From Malania oleifera (lineage: Eukaryota > Streptophyta > Magnoliopsida > Santalales > Ximeniaceae): a DNA stretch of 64,000 bases. Positions 33,622 through 46,523 of this stretch are shown here, in pieces. Location: contig NC_080422.1 of assembly GCF_029873635.1 (NCBI RefSeq), positions 14,973,936-15,037,935 on the forward strand, given 5' to 3'. Below the pieces are notes generated by a model. It saw only the letters and a program-made list of their open reading frames with translations. It did no database searches and had not been told where the DNA came from. Positions within the stretch are counted from its first letter, which is position 1, and each line of letters opens with the position of its first letter. The position numbers were made by a program, and so were the translations under genes.

Positions 33622-34241
33622 TAGGGGTGAGCATAATTCGGTTAAAACTGAATTAATCGAATTGACCAAGTAAATTTGGTTGGTTTGGTTCGGTTTTCAT
33701 TTCTGTTGAATTTCAGTTTTTAATTTTCGGTTTGATTTTTGCGTTCAGTTAATTCGGTATACATTAATAATAAATAATTATATATATATATAATATTTCA
33801 CTAACATTTTATTTATTTTTATATATATTAAACTAAACCGTCCTGTAAACCCTTTTCTCCTCACAGAAAACCTGATGACCCTCCCGTCCATGATGGCATC
33901 TTTTTCGCCCCCAGGAATCCAAGACCAAAGCCTTGTGTGGATCGTAGGTATAGAGCCCTTGGACAATTCTTTCGAGCAGAAGGTCAATCTATATTATATA
34001 TATATATATAGCCTATATATATATATATAGATATCTATACCTACTATATATACATGTCTATTAAAATGGGTTAAAATCAGTTTACTGATTTTAAGTCGAA
34101 CATTTCGTTTCGAGTCGGTTTTTTTGAGTTCTTGGTGCGATATAAATTTTTATGATTGACTTGGTTAATGAGATTTTTTTAACTGAAATTATTTTTATAT
34201 TTAATTTAATTATCCGGAACGCCAACCAATACTCACCCCTA
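33622..34241. mobile_element. hAT-like MITE
   Basis: The left end reads TAGGGGTGAGCA and the right end is its near-perfect inverse TACTCACCCCTA. The first 120 bp are rich in TCGGTT/GGTTCGGTT, a common signature of plant hAT-type MITEs. Flanking 8-mers (GTTAATGG and AGTAAATG) are only loosely alike, so the target duplication is decayed or the ends are off by a base or two. TA runs lie at 33779-33795 and 33990-34050. A more GC-rich insert occupies 33838-33985. Confidence 0.6.
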
Positions 34242-35097
34242 AGTAAATGTATTAAGTCGAAGCTTACTTGCTTGACTCTACCATTGTTTTTTCTAATAAC
34301 CCGGACACCGACCAAAGTGCCCTCACCCGAATTAATGGTGTAAAAGCCGGCTCCTTGATGAACTAACCATTGTTTTTTTCATACGGAAAATACAATATTC
34401 TGGGTTGAATTTTTTTTTTAATATTTATCAAGTCTATAATATCATTAAATGATCTACCCATAGTAGTATCATGACTTATGTGATAATGTACTACAAATAT
34501 ACTTTTAGTATTCATTTAGATTATTGATTTTGTTTGAGAGAAAATTTATTTTTTATTTTTTTATGTTGAATATCAATATTATTAACAAATTTATTTTAAT
34601 ATAATTAATTTTTAAAAAAATTTAAATATTAACAATGTGCCAAATTAAAATTTTATCCATTAGTTTATAACATACTTTTCCCTAATATTTTTCTGACTTC
34701 AAAATCGATCAACTCTATTTAAGATGAGACAAAGAAAAAAAAAAGAAAAGCGTAAAAGTATTATGCTTAAAATTTAATAGTCATATTTAAAAAGTTACAG
34801 AATGTGTCACTAACACAATACATCAAAATCCAATCACAAATAAAAATAAAATGACTTTCCATAAGAAAGAGGATATTAAAATTTCCACATGCTATTAATC
34901 AAAAAAAAAAAAAAAAACTAAATGATACCTAGCTTGTCCATGATCAATTTAATTTACCATGAAATTTTACAATCTCACATTGTATTTCTCAACACCACCC
35001 TTAATAAGCAAAAATTCATGTAGTAAAAATACTACTATGAGCCTACAGTAGTTCTACTCTACCTTGTAATTGAGTATTGAAAGACTCTATCATCTTC
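34242..35097. other. AT-rich region without a gene
   Basis: No coding or RNA gene signal; poly-A rich patches near 34730 and 34905. Confidence 0.5.
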
Positions 35098-35549
35098 TTA
35101 GACCCTTCTCCAAATAATAGAGACCAGTCTCAGCCTATCCTGTCCACCATTGATGCTCCTGAAAGGGTCCCCAGCTCAGTCTGAAACAGAGCAAGAAGGC
35201 AAAAAATCACTCCAAAATTCCACCATAATATATTCAAATACAAAAGTAACAAAACAGGGGAAAAAACTAGGGGTAAAAATGGAAAAAATGGAAGAGTTAA
35301 CAGAGGCAGAAACAGAGGAGCAAGAACAGAGGAGGGAGCAGGGGAGATGTACCAGAAACATCTCAAGAAGTTGATGAGGAAATGAAACAAGTAGTTTTCG
35401 CGGTAGAGCAAGTCCTGTCGAACCAGTCTCTCCAAGTTGAGGTTGTGGGGGAGGAGATTGCCGTAGTAGAGCAAGGTTGTGACGGCGGCCGCCGGCTGGC
35501 CGGTGAGGGCAGTCACCAGCCTCACCAGTGCCCTGAGCATCAATGGCAT
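35098..35549 (-). CDS. Possible small spliced gene, 85 aa, unrecognised
   Basis: On the minus strand, coding exons 35549-35353 and 35158-35098 join in frame (197 + 61 nt). The acceptor before the first coding exon (GGTTCTGTGCAG, ending 35556), the donor TTTCTG|GTACAT and the acceptor CCCTTTCAG|GAGC all look authentic. The protein starts MPLMLRALVRLVTALTG, has a compositionally sober middle (NLNLERLVRQDLLYREN) with a hydrophobic stretch (FHFLINFLRCF), and ends in RLRLVSIIWRRV. It is basic and possibly membrane-associated. The coding exon is clearly more GC-rich than its surroundings. A CT-rich 5' UTR exon (35700-35811) precedes it. An unspliced 171-residue reading (35645-35130) is the alternative; its middle looks like intron. 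I do not recognise a family. Confidence 0.4.
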
Positions 35550-35743
35550 GATAGACTGCACAGAACCCCAAAACTTAATTAGCAGCAATGCCCCAACATA
35601 ATTGCATAAACGTAAAAAACCCATTAACCCACATGGTCTGATCATTTTCTAGGGAAAGAAAGAGAGAGAGGTACCATGATTTTTCGCAGGAAAGATGAAA
35701 TGGGTGAATAGGAATCATGGTAGAGAGGGAAGAATCTGAGATT

Positions 35744-35746
<3 letters not shown>

Positions 35747-35787
<41 letters not shown>
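35747..35787. repeat. GA microsatellite in the presumed 5' UTR exon
   Basis: About 20 GA units (CT on the minus strand), a frequent feature of plant 5' UTRs. Confidence 0.85.
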
Positions 35788-35788
<1 letters not shown>

Positions 35789-35811
35789 TGGTGGGGGAGA
35801 TTCACATTCAA

Positions 35812-37956
35812 CTGTCAATCTTCAGCTACGATTCAGACCTACTATTCTGAGTGTCAACTTGGGTAGAGACTGCAATGAAGAATGGGGAATAGGGATGCTC
35901 TGTTTTGGGGCAATGTTGGATTCACTGATTAGTCATTCTTAAATTTTTCACTGTAGGTATAGGAATAGGAACTGGGTCAAATTGATCACCCACCTTCCTG
36001 TGGATTGCACTTTCCTGTTTCCATGGTAGAAAGTACTTTCGCATATCTGTGGGACTCCTGGATTTCATAACATTCTCCAACTCTCACCCATGTTTCTTCA
36101 CCCACCCCTCCCCTTCCTTCTCTCTTGAAATCTAAAATCTCCAATATAAAAGTTATAATTTTTTTTTTTTTGGTTGAATTCAAGTATAATAGGCTTCTAA
36201 TTTTTTAAATTTAATAAAGCTACTATTTCCCAAGAAGGCATCTTGTTAGGCCTAATACCATTTGCCAATTGTTAAGCCCATTGGTTTTCTCAGTTAAAAG
36301 AATTATTATTTAGTGAAAAAATTTATAAAACAAGTACAAGTACTTTCAAAAGGTACTCATAAAAAAATCTTAGATGAGATCCTAGGAATTCATCAATTAT
36401 ATCATGTCATTTTCTTTATAATAACGGTATAAAAATTTGGAAAGCAATAAAAAAAAATTTGACACTATTTATTCATAGAATATAATTTTACCTTTTTATT
36501 TATAATTTTTCAAATAATTATAAAAATGTTGCATTATATTTTAATCTTTTTAAATGTATATAGAAAAGTTAAAAATATTTTTTTATTGCTTTCTAAATTT
36601 CTAATTTCTTATATAATTTTAAAAATATTAAAAAACAATTCATCATTTTAATAATTAGAAATAATTTAAAATATAGTAATGGAGAATTAAAAAAAATTAT
36701 TTTTTTAACTAAACAAACATTTTATTTTGTACCTTTTCAACACAAATATTGAAAGACTAAAAATTACACTAGCATTTTATATTTTTTAAAAAAATTAAAA
36801 ATAAAAAATATTATTATTTTTCACAGCTAAGCAAGCTATCTTATGTAAAAAATCAATCAAATCCTTAAATTTTTTACGGTTTTCAGCTTGTAATTATCTG
36901 TTTTAGTCAATCTTTTATATAAATCGTCGAAAATTTAAATGTTTAATTGGTTATCTAAAGTATAATATGTTCAAACATATTAATTAGTCATTACTTGTTT
37001 TTATGCTGATGTTATGAAGAATTTTTAAACTAAATTGCCTGAACGTGTTCAATCTTAAACACCTAATAAAATTCTTCAACTTTAAAGATAAATTATTTTG
37101 ACCCTCTATTTGGAAAGATTTTAAATTTGGAATCGTAATGAATTTGAATAAAATAGAATATAAAATTATATTAAAATTTGTCTAAATATACCTAAACCTA
37201 AATTTAAGATTCGAAATTCATGCTCCCAAAAACTAGACAACTTCTGGTCAAAAAAAAAGGAAAAATGTTGGGATGCAAAAGGGCAAATTGGACCCATAAA
37301 GCGGATCCGCCGTCCCACTCCACTGACTGATTCACATGCCAAATGGGATCCATTTCTACCTTTTATGTCAACATGGTTCAATTGACATGTGCTAACCATG
37401 GTATTGATTGAATTTTGTGATATATCATGTTCTTTCAATGCCTATTAACATTAAAAAAACAAAAAAATACTTGAATGCTCATGTGTTTGTTTTGTAAAAT
37501 TGGTGTTATCGTGACCATACTAGCTTATAGAGATAAGAATATATTGTCAACTAAGAGGTTCGGTATTTAATTTTCTTATGAAATCAAACATATATTTGAC
37601 TAGATAACTATGACGGGATTTTGGTTCTCAAGAATCGCAGCATCGAGTTTCAATTTTTTGACTTAAGATAATCGATTTTGTTTTTCGATGGGAATAAGAA
37701 AGGAATATGACTCATGGTAAAGTATCCCCATGTAACAAGTGCTTGCTATTAAAAAAGAAGCATCAAGGTCTAATTGAGAAAAGTATATATATATTTATAT
37801 TAGTGAGATGGGATGACATGATGACATTCATGACATGCATCAAATAAGCAATAACTTCTCCTTATCTCCCTTGCAAATTAAAGAATAATAAATAATTAAA
37901 AATGTCAAAAAAAATCAAGACTCATGTGCACCCTTTAGACCAACCATTTAATCACC
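35812..37956. other. AT-rich intergenic region
   Basis: Dense A/T runs, no protein motif longer than chance, no transposon ends recognised. Confidence 0.5.
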
Positions 37957-38034
37957 ACCATTCATGTGAAGTCTGATTTGCAACTTGCTCGTTTATTTAC
38001 TAAAGCCTTGGGGGATATGTCGACATCGGATTCT
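37957..38034 (+). pseudogene. Ty1/copia RNase H tail fragment
   Basis: An open stretch translates as TIHVKSDLQLARLFTKALGDM, the end of copia RNase H where relatives have LADLFTKAL. Nothing upstream continues the domain, so only the last 26 codons or so survive. The next 295 bp, up to the LTR at 38330, are non-coding. Confidence 0.65.
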
Positions 38035-38329
38035 GGTCCGGGGATGTGATGAATGGGACGTTGAATGGATATTTCCCCGAAACAAGAAAGTCAAAGAAAA
38101 AAGTGGACCAAGACTGTAAAAAGGTACAAAAGATTGAAAAATTGGAGTTGCTACCTGTATTATTATTTTAAGGGAAAACGAAGGAAAGAAAAAAAACCTA
38201 AAAGGTCTATGATACAGAGAACAAAGGTTCAGGAGTACACTTGTGTGTAGAGAAGATGACGGGCCCACCATTCTAAAGGAGATCGGTCAATTGGAATCCT
38301 TATCGACATCCATTCTAAGAATGGTTACT

Positions 38330-40252
38330 TGTTGGAATTGATGTATTCTTAAGAGGGGCGTGAATTGGGTTTTAAAACATTTTTCGACTAATCTAAACGT
38401 TTTGCTGATTCACCACATATCATATCCCATTTTTACTTGTGTATGTAAATTAACAAAACGATAAATGTAGACATATACGTGCAGCATATCTCATTTAAAT
38501 AAAAGTGTGCATGCAAGTAATTAGAACTATGAATAAACAGGCATACACATGCTGAATTTAAAGTGCATAAATTAAATGAGATAAAAAGAGAGTGACACAC
38601 GATATTTGTTATTGAGATTCGGTCAAACCAGCCTATGTCCCCGCCTTGGGCATACCCCCCAAAGATTATACTATTCCTGCTCACTTAAATGAGCGGAGCA
38701 AAAGCCGTTTACATCCTCTCATTACAAGGTGAGAAAAACCTCAGTTCAATTTTTGCGCTAAACCGAACTGATCTCACTTACGGGGCTGAGACTCCCTAGT
38801 TCGATTTTCGAGCCGAGTCGAACCAGTCTCACTTATGAGGCTGAGACTTCCCAGTTCAATTAATGGGATGAACCCAATGAAAAATATTTTTGTACATATA
38901 AGCATGCTTATTAAGACAAGCAGAGATGTACACAATAAAACTCATAAAATATGCCCTTTCTAAAGATACAAAATAATGCTCAGGAAGTAAGGGTGTTTTC
39001 AAAATAATTTTTGTAATCTTTGAATATGATATGTATGATGAGGACCTCAAAGATTTAAACCCTAAATCAAATGTTTCTATGAAAATATTTGCAATAAGAA
39101 ATAGGAGAGTCTAGGGTTTTACTTTCAAAAGCTTTGCACGCACAACACAAAATACAAGCATTCAAAACTATATGTGCAAATAAAAATGAATGCCCAAATG
39201 AAAATATACTCTCTTATAAAGATGGTTTTCAAAGAATAATGAAGAGGGTTGGACAGTGTAAATGATTTGCCATAATGAAAGAGATTTTGCATTAAAAACG
39301 GTTTAGGGGAACTTTGATTAACAAGATAATTTGAGAGGATTTTGGAGTTAATCAAAGTTTCTAATTAAATAAATGAAAGAGGTTATAGAGTTTCCCATAG
39401 AGGGTATTATTAAAAAAGTTTAATTAAATTTTTACCATAATTACTGCAGTTAAATTTGGGCAACCAGAGAGTTTCAGTTGCCCGGACCTTAAGTTCGGTC
39501 ACCCAAACAGACACAGATGAAAAAGACATTTTTCAAGTTCAAGTACCCGAGGTCATGGTTGGATGGCTGAACCAAGGCGATTTCCAAACTACTCGAAGTT
39601 CGGTCGTCCAGTCTACAGTTTGGTCGCTCGAGGTCAAAATAAACGTGGTGTTCGGGTGCCTGGGATAGGTGAAAAAGTCAGAAATAAAAGTTCGGTTGAC
39701 CAAGAACGTTCAGTTCATTTCGGTTCATTCGCTTGAACTTAGGTCAACATTTTGACTTATCACCTATTCGGTTGACCGAGGCATTTTCAACGCACACGTT
39801 CGGTCGCTCGAAGACCTTACAATTTTCAATTTTGGTCCTGATTTTAAGGCTAATTTACATGCAGGGACATAGGGTCAATCTACGGTCTAGGCTTTTTAAT
39901 TTAGCCTAAAAACCTAGCGTCGATCGACCCACTGACTTTTGTTCTGTTTGAGGACTAAGACATATCATGCAGAATGTATGCAATTATTACATACAAAAAT
40001 AGAAAAATTAAATGCATATACAAATGAAAACATGTCTTCTTCATCTTCTTCTTCTTCGTCTTCTTCTTCTTCTTTTACTCTTCCGTCTTCATGGAATATG
40101 CCAAATAATGTATTCTTTGAGCTCCGTCTGACTTTTGTCTCAGACCTTTTCTGCATGTGTTAAATTATAACATATTCAACCACTAGAAACACACATAAGT
40201 AACTTGCAGTTTGTCATTATCAAAACCAGGGATAGGACTCAAAAAGCCAACA
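38330..40252 (-). mobile_element. 3' LTR of SIRE-type copia element (antisense)
   Basis: On the minus strand AAAAAGGGGGAGG (polypurine tract) is followed at 40252 by TGTTGGCTTTTTGAGTCC. The LTR ends AATTCCAACA at 38330 and is about 1.92 kb. It contains the GGGCGTGAATTGG/CCAATTCACGCCCC motif near the inner end, shared with the LTR ends at 45350 and 53935, and GGCGGGGACATAGG-type text. A TCT-rich run lies at 40034-40076. Confidence 0.7.
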
Positions 40253-40996
40253 ACCTCCCCCTTTTTTATGATGACAAACGCATCAGAGCAAAATGGGTAC
40301 AGCCTGAAAGGGCTCCTCCTGAGAATGTGCATAATGTAAAAATAAACATAACAACTCAAGCATATTCATAAAAGAAGATATAACAAAGATCATGCATTTA
40401 AATTTTTGCATTAAAGCACATGCCTAGACAATTATCCCTATGATTTGCCCCAAACAAATTTCACCCCTTTGGTCATAAAAATTTTGCTCATAAAAATTCT
40501 CCCCTTTTTGGCATCAACAAAAAGGGCTAAGTTAAGTATAAAATAATTTTATCATTTAAAAATAGACTTAGCAAAAAGAACTCCCATTTTTTGAAAAACT
40601 CTCCCCTATTTGATATAACATATTGGGCATAAAAATTTACAACTGTTAAAAAGAATAGCAAGGAAGCACACACAACAGTATAACTGGTCAATAAGAGATT
40701 AAAAGGTACATGACAAACAAGATCAGACCAGGATTATCCACAAACCATAGCAATTTAAACATATCATAAGACCCGTGAAAGATTTGAGTTCAACACACAC
40801 GACATATGATAACAAATGTAGGTTTGAGCATAAAAGCGGTCTAACTAGTTCATATGCATTTTATGCAAGATCCATGAACAAGTTATACAACACCCTTAAA
40901 AAATTTATAAACAATATAATTTCATGACATAAAATATCAGTATAATACAAGCACAAGTCATGATATGCATTTAAGCACACAAGTAAGAAATAAGGC

Positions 40997-41048
<52 letters not shown>

Positions 41049-42220
41049 ATAAAAATATATATCCCCTTATGGTTTTCAATAAGCACTAGGGGCGATGCTT
41101 GCTAAAAAAGAAACTTTAATTTAAAGATCAAGCAAGCAATATTTTTCTAGTTTGTCATTTAAGTGCAATCCATAATATAACCATAAAAACCAACCATATA
41201 GATCCCACAATGATTTAGACAAATTAAACCTAGATCATATGGTAAGACTAAAGACACTATGGCAAATCAAAAATATTTTCATTTATGATATTCAACAAAA
41301 ACATTATAGTAAAGCACATGCCACAATGAACTAACACTGATCTAAGCCAAATATTTGGTGAGCATAACAAGATATGAATTTAATTTTAAATGCTCCCCCT
41401 GTCAATTTGAATTCGTGCTTAGATATTATGGATAACACGTGCACCAAAAAATGCAAACATTAAGTTATGTGTTGTGTTCGTGCATACTAGGAACAATCCA
41501 TATCAAAGATGATTCAATAAAAATAAGATAGGACGTTCAAGGTACTTAAAACAAATTAAGACTCAAAAAGTGGAAAAAGTGGAAACAATGAAAATATAAG
41601 TCCATGGGTCAATGCTATTAATCCTTTTCGCAAAGATGAGGCTTAAACTCCTTGGTATAGTCTCAGGCATACATAGGTGCATTTACGCTTAAGGATGAAT
41701 TTCATTCAAGCACATTCATCACATATTCATCCTTCTTAATATTACTCAGCATGTAGGAAATTATAGGCATTAAGTTCATTTTTCTTAAAAGTGGGGCTTA
41801 AACTCCCCCTGAATATTTGCATGTACACATACTTGTATTAAGTTCAAGGATGATAGTCATTTAAGAAATATTCATCAAAAGTTTATCCTTTCAAAATATT
41901 TTAGCATGCAGCAAATATTGAACATTCAGCACACAACATGACATATTGCATTTCAATTTAAATACACAACAGTCAATCAAGGCTATATTCAAGGGTAATG
42001 CAATAGGGGATCAGAGAGGATGACACAACTCAAAACATGATGAGTGTGCGTAAAATGAAAAACTTCCTCTAAGTCATGCAATTGTCCAAGTTTATGGACC
42101 ATCATCAAAATATGGTATGTTCAATTAAAAGGATGATGCTTTACCATTTGAGTCCAGAGTAAAAGTGCATAACCCAAAGAATTTGACCAAATGGTATCCA
42201 TGAACTAGTTCCTCCTAGGA
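40253..42220 (-). mobile_element. Non-coding internal 3' region of the antisense SIRE-type element
   Basis: It lies between the LTR and the truncated 5' side. It has several CTCCCCCT/AGGGGGAG blocks (40254, 40500, 41392, 41800) and phrases such as GCTGTACCCATTTTG that also occur before the LTR at 43565. No reading frame is kept. Homology to the plus-strand element begins about 42221, so this copy is cut there. Confidence 0.55.
41004..41045. repeat. GT microsatellite
   Basis: About 20 GT units. Confidence 0.9.
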
Positions 42221-42229
42221 CGATAGAAT

Positions 42230-42830
42230 GTGTACATGTTTCTGATTTACATAGTGTGTATGTGTGCTAAGTTTCAGGCTTCTCCTAAGGAGTTTCATTT
42301 GTTAGCCGTTAAAATAATAATTAGGTGCCTAGGTGGAACTGTTGAGTTAGGTTTATGGTACCCTAAGTACACATCATTTGAGATTGTTAGTTACACAGAT
42401 GATGACTTTTCTAGTAGTAAAGTAGATAGGAAGAGTACTAGCGGCACTTGTCACTATTTAGGACAATCTCTAGTTTCTTGATTCTCCAAGAAACAGAACT
42501 TAGTTGTCTTATCCACAGCCGAAGTTGAATATATTGCAGTTGGAAGTTATTGTGCTCAAACGCTTTACATGAAGCAACAACTTATTGATTTTGGATTGCA
42601 CTACGATACGGTTCCAATTAAATGTGACAATACTAGTGCATTCAACATTTCAAAGAATCCTATCTCACATTCACTAACCAAACATATTGAGATTAGACAT
42701 CATTTCATTCGTGATCATGTGCAGAAAGGGGGTGTGGCACTTGAGTTTGTGTGCACTAATGAGTAGTGGGCTGATATTTTCACCAAACCTCTTCAGGAAA
42801 ATAGGTTTATATAGATTAGATAAGAGGTAG
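42230..42830 (+). pseudogene. SIRE-type copia RNase H, 5'-truncated
   Basis: The readings 42230-42481 and 42569-42766 hold MCAKFQASPKEFHLLAVK, DDDFSSSKVDRKSTSGTCHY, STAEVEYIAVG, CDNTSAFNISKNPISHS and KHIEIRHHFIRDHVQKG, the standard tail of SIRE/Maximus-type copia pol. Stops at 42479 and 42764 (GAG-TAG) and the loss of everything before the RNase H make it inactive. A non-coding stretch of about 730 bp separates it from the polypurine tract. Confidence 0.85.
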
Positions 42831-43552
42831 GTCTAATGCATAGTAAAGATACCGCATAGAAATTTGATAAAGTGCACAAACTTAGGGGGAGCTTCTTAAC
42901 AATAGAAAATTTATGGCTCTAAAAAATTTTATTCTATCTTTGCTTTGTGCGTTTGTTTGTGTTTTGACATATCTCTTAAATGTTGGGAGTTATACTCATG
43001 TTTATTATCTTGATCATACTGGATTATTTAAGTTAGTTATTGTGGATAATTGTAAATTTGAACTCAATCAAGTCATTTCTATATAAATATTTTTTTAGAA
43101 ATGCTCTATTTTCAAACGGCATGTTACCGAATTTTCTAAAACTCTTCCTAAACCATATCATGTACTTAAATGATTCTTATCAGGTCATTTCTATATAGAT
43201 ATTTTTGAGAACTGCTCTATTTTCAAACGGCATGTTGCCGAATTTTCTAAAACTCTTCCCAAACCATATCATGTATTTAAATGATTCTATATCATGTATT
43301 TAAATGATTCTTACTCAATGCCTTGTCTATATGCTTCAAATTTATCATGACTCTTTTTGTTGTTGCCAAAAGAGGGAGAAGTTAGGCAAAATTGGGTACT
43401 TTGGGAAAATGTTTGAACTTTTAAAATCTTTACATTTCTCTTATGCACAGAATTGGGTACCTTGGGAAAATGTTTAATTTCTCTTATGCATCGTTTTAGG
43501 GGGAGCCTTTCTTGGCTGTACCCACTTTTGCATAGGTATTTGTCATCATCAA

Positions 43553-43564
43553 AAAGGGGGAGAT
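43553..43564 (+). other. Polypurine tract of the plus-strand SIRE-type element
   Basis: AAAGGGGGAGAT directly precedes the LTR start TGTTGAATTT at 43565; it primes plus-strand DNA synthesis in this family. Confidence 0.7.
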
Positions 43565-45381
43565 TGTTGAATTTATAGGTCATATTTTGTTTTGATTATG
43601 ACAAATACTCTGGTATTTAATGTCTTTCAAGTTTGTGTGCAGGATCATATCGGTAAGATCATATGATGGCATGTGGTGACTTGAAGAAGATAAAGACCTA
43701 AAATATTTATTTGTTGTAATTTATATTAAGTTCAATTTGGGTCTATAATATTTAATCTATAAAGGTCTATAATAATTGATGCACATCATGCATGTAGGAA
43801 TTGATAAGCTCAAAATAACTTTAGATAGACCTTAGGTCCCTGCACGTAACAATATTCAAAATCTGGACTTAAAATAAAAATTGAAAGGGTTTCAGTCGAC
43901 CGAACCCAACTGTGAACATTCAGCTCAGTTAACCGAACTGCTCAAGGGTCAATAGGTTGACCATGGTTTAGTCGATCAAATGATTTCTAAACATATCTTC
44001 CTCAGTCAACAGAACTCGCTCATGTTTGACACCCAACTATTCAGTTGACCAAACTTCAAAGATCATTTATGATATAGTTAACCGAACTTGATGAACAGTA
44101 GACCAAACTCAAATACAGCCGATCGAACCTCGAAGGGTTTTAAAACCTCCTTGATTCAACCGACTGTATTCTATAGTTCAAAAGTGGCTTGGTCGACCGA
44201 ACTTAAAATATAGTTGACTGAAACTCTCGAACTGACCTAATTTTTACCGACGTTAATTGAGGTTAAACATGGTCATTTTTATTAAACTCACTTAAAACAA
44301 TTTTAATAATTCCCTTGGTATCCCCAATGATTATAATTTTGGTTAGGTCTATGAATATGAGTTCATTTGCTCAAATTAAGGGTGATTAGCATTTTGATTA
44401 ACAAAAATATTCATTGTATTTTTGAGAGACCTTTTTCCAAACAAAAGCTCATATACTCTCATACTACTATTCTTTTGCTAAATCAATTATTGTGAGAGCA
44501 CTTTGAGTGATTATACGTTATTCCCATTTACTAGAAACTCTCATTGTGTCATTGTATGTTTGATTTTCAGATTGAGAGTTAAGTATAGGTTTTTTCTCGA
44601 TTTAATTTAATAAATATTTTGTGTGGGAAAACTTAAAGCTTGAGGGTCTTGACATTTAAATTGTAAGACACCTTAGCTTGTGTTTTTGTTCGAGTAAAAA
44701 TCGTTTTCACAAGCTTACGTTTCAAATATCTCTTGTGCTTGAATATTGAGAAAATATTTTTAAAGATATTTGATCACTCTTGGTGAAAGTCTTTGAAACC
44801 CTAAAATTTTAATTGAGATTTACATCTATACAGTGTTTCAAAGATTAGCTTGTTAATACACTCTTGTGCTTGATTGAATATAGACATTATATTGAGTGTT
44901 GATTGCACACATATAGCACTGAGCTTATAGTTCTTATAGTTCTTATTTTGTACATATCTTGTATTGTGATTTGGTTGTATTCTAAGCGTGGCCTGAGGGA
45001 GCGTTAATCTAATCTAAAAGGATTGGTTGTAAAGGTTGAGGTCAGCACTGTGTTAATTTAACCTGATTGTGTTTCAGTGTTGCTCCACCTATGAAGTAAG
45101 TCTTAGTGGAATCCTTATACTTGTGAGCAAAGGTGGGGACATAGGCACATTTACCGAACCTCGATAACATATATGGTGTTGTCTCTCTTTACTTGTTTTT
45201 TTGTGCATGCTTAATTAGTTTACTTATGTAATTTAATTTCAACTGAATATATTGATTTATTTTATATGTGCATTAGATTGACCCTAGGGTTGCGTAATAC
45301 TGCTACTGGATATTTGACTTAGGAGAGAAAATTTTTTAAATACCAATTCACTCCCCACTTAGAATTACAGTAAAGCTAACA
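43565..45381 (+). mobile_element. 3' LTR of SIRE-type copia element
   Basis: About 1.8 kb, TGTTGAATTTATAGG...AAAGCTAACA. The end, ACCAATTCACTCCCCAC...GCTAACA, is shared with the LTR at 49873-53968, as is the AGCGTGGCCTGAGGG segment (44988 and 53575). Phrases of the type GTTCGGTCGACCGAAC recur in it. Confidence 0.75.
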
Positions 45382-46440
45382 CATTTTCTATATGTATAGA
45401 AATACGGATGTTAATACATCTGCATATTTTTGTCCTTTCTATCACATGTGACTTTTGTTATTTTGCTTTGTTGTTCAATTAAAAATTAAGAAGAACCAAT
45501 GACATGATCTAAGATTAAGTAAGAAGGCAGTAGAGAGAGAAAAAGTTCATGAATCATAAATATAAATTGAGTGTCGACTTATCTGTGGTTCCATATTTAG
45601 AATTGGTTTTCTTTTCTTTTTTTTAATGGTCTAATTTTTCTGGCGTGTGTTCGGTTCAATTATGGTGAAACCCTAGAATCCATCCATGTATGTTTTTTTT
45701 TTTTTTTTTCTTTCTTGTCCCCTCTTTTGTTTTTGGTTATCAAATGTATTGGTTATTTTGAGTCATGTGTTTTTATTTTATCCGAAACTTACAAATTGTA
45801 AATTAATATTATGCAAGTATTGAACTTACACAAGTGAAAAATATATTTTTGTAAATATAACTCGTACTAATTTGAGACTTCTATTATTTTAATAAATATA
45901 AATAGTAATTTTGTGGTTAGTGAAATGGAAGGGTTGGGAAGAGAAAACAAAAATAAAATAAAAATAGTATCAAATGATAATTTGTCCTTTTTAATCAGCC
46001 TTAATACGAACACAGTAAAAGTACATATGTATATGGAGAGATAGACGATCATATATAAAATAAGAAAATAATATATTTTTTACAAAAAAATAGAAATTAA
46101 AATGAAATAATATATATATATATATATTTTTTTGCAAAAGAGAGAAATTAAAATGATCAAGTAATCATACAAACACAATTTAGATAAAAAGATCAACAAC
46201 TAGAAAAAATAGGTTAAAATTTTACCTTCCCCTCTTATAGGCGTAAAAGGTACAATTACATGATATCAAATATTACAATTCAATATTATGTAAATATATA
46301 TTTATTTATATGTATATAATAAAATTTCATTATAAATTTATCAGTATGAATATAATTTTATTATGAATTATGTTTAAAATAATATGGGGACGATGTATGT
46401 AAGGCCATTTAGAGGACAAAAATAGCTAAATTTTGTACAT
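45382..46440. other. AT-rich region without a gene
   Basis: Very A/T-rich, with a T run near 45700 and a TA run near 46110. No coding signal. Confidence 0.5.
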
Positions 46441-46523
46441 GTCAGAAGTGGGATTTGAACCCACGCTCTCTCACGAGAACCAGAACTTGAGTCTGGCGCC
46501 TTAGACCACTCGGCCATCCTGAC
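46441..46523 (-). tRNA. tRNA-Leu(CAA): tRNA-Leu (anticodon CAA)
   Basis: On the minus strand GTCAGGA pairs with TTCTGAC (one G-T wobble) to form the acceptor stem. A D-arm (GCCGAGTGGTCTAAGGC), an anticodon arm CCAGA-CTCAAGT-TCTGG with anticodon CAA (46487-46489 on the complement), a long class II variable arm and the T-arm GTGGG-TTCAAAT-CCCAC follow. The A- and B-box promoters are intact. There is no intron. A CAA motif just upstream (GGACAACCA) and a T5 run about 20 nt downstream fit plant pol III genes. It decodes UUG in cytosolic translation. Confidence 0.95.

Noticed and set aside
35130-35645. A single-exon 171-residue membrane protein on the minus strand
   Set aside because: Its middle third is a pyrimidine-rich, F/L/P-only translation typical of an intron; the spliced 85-residue model has better splice sites and composition. 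Kept as an alternative only.
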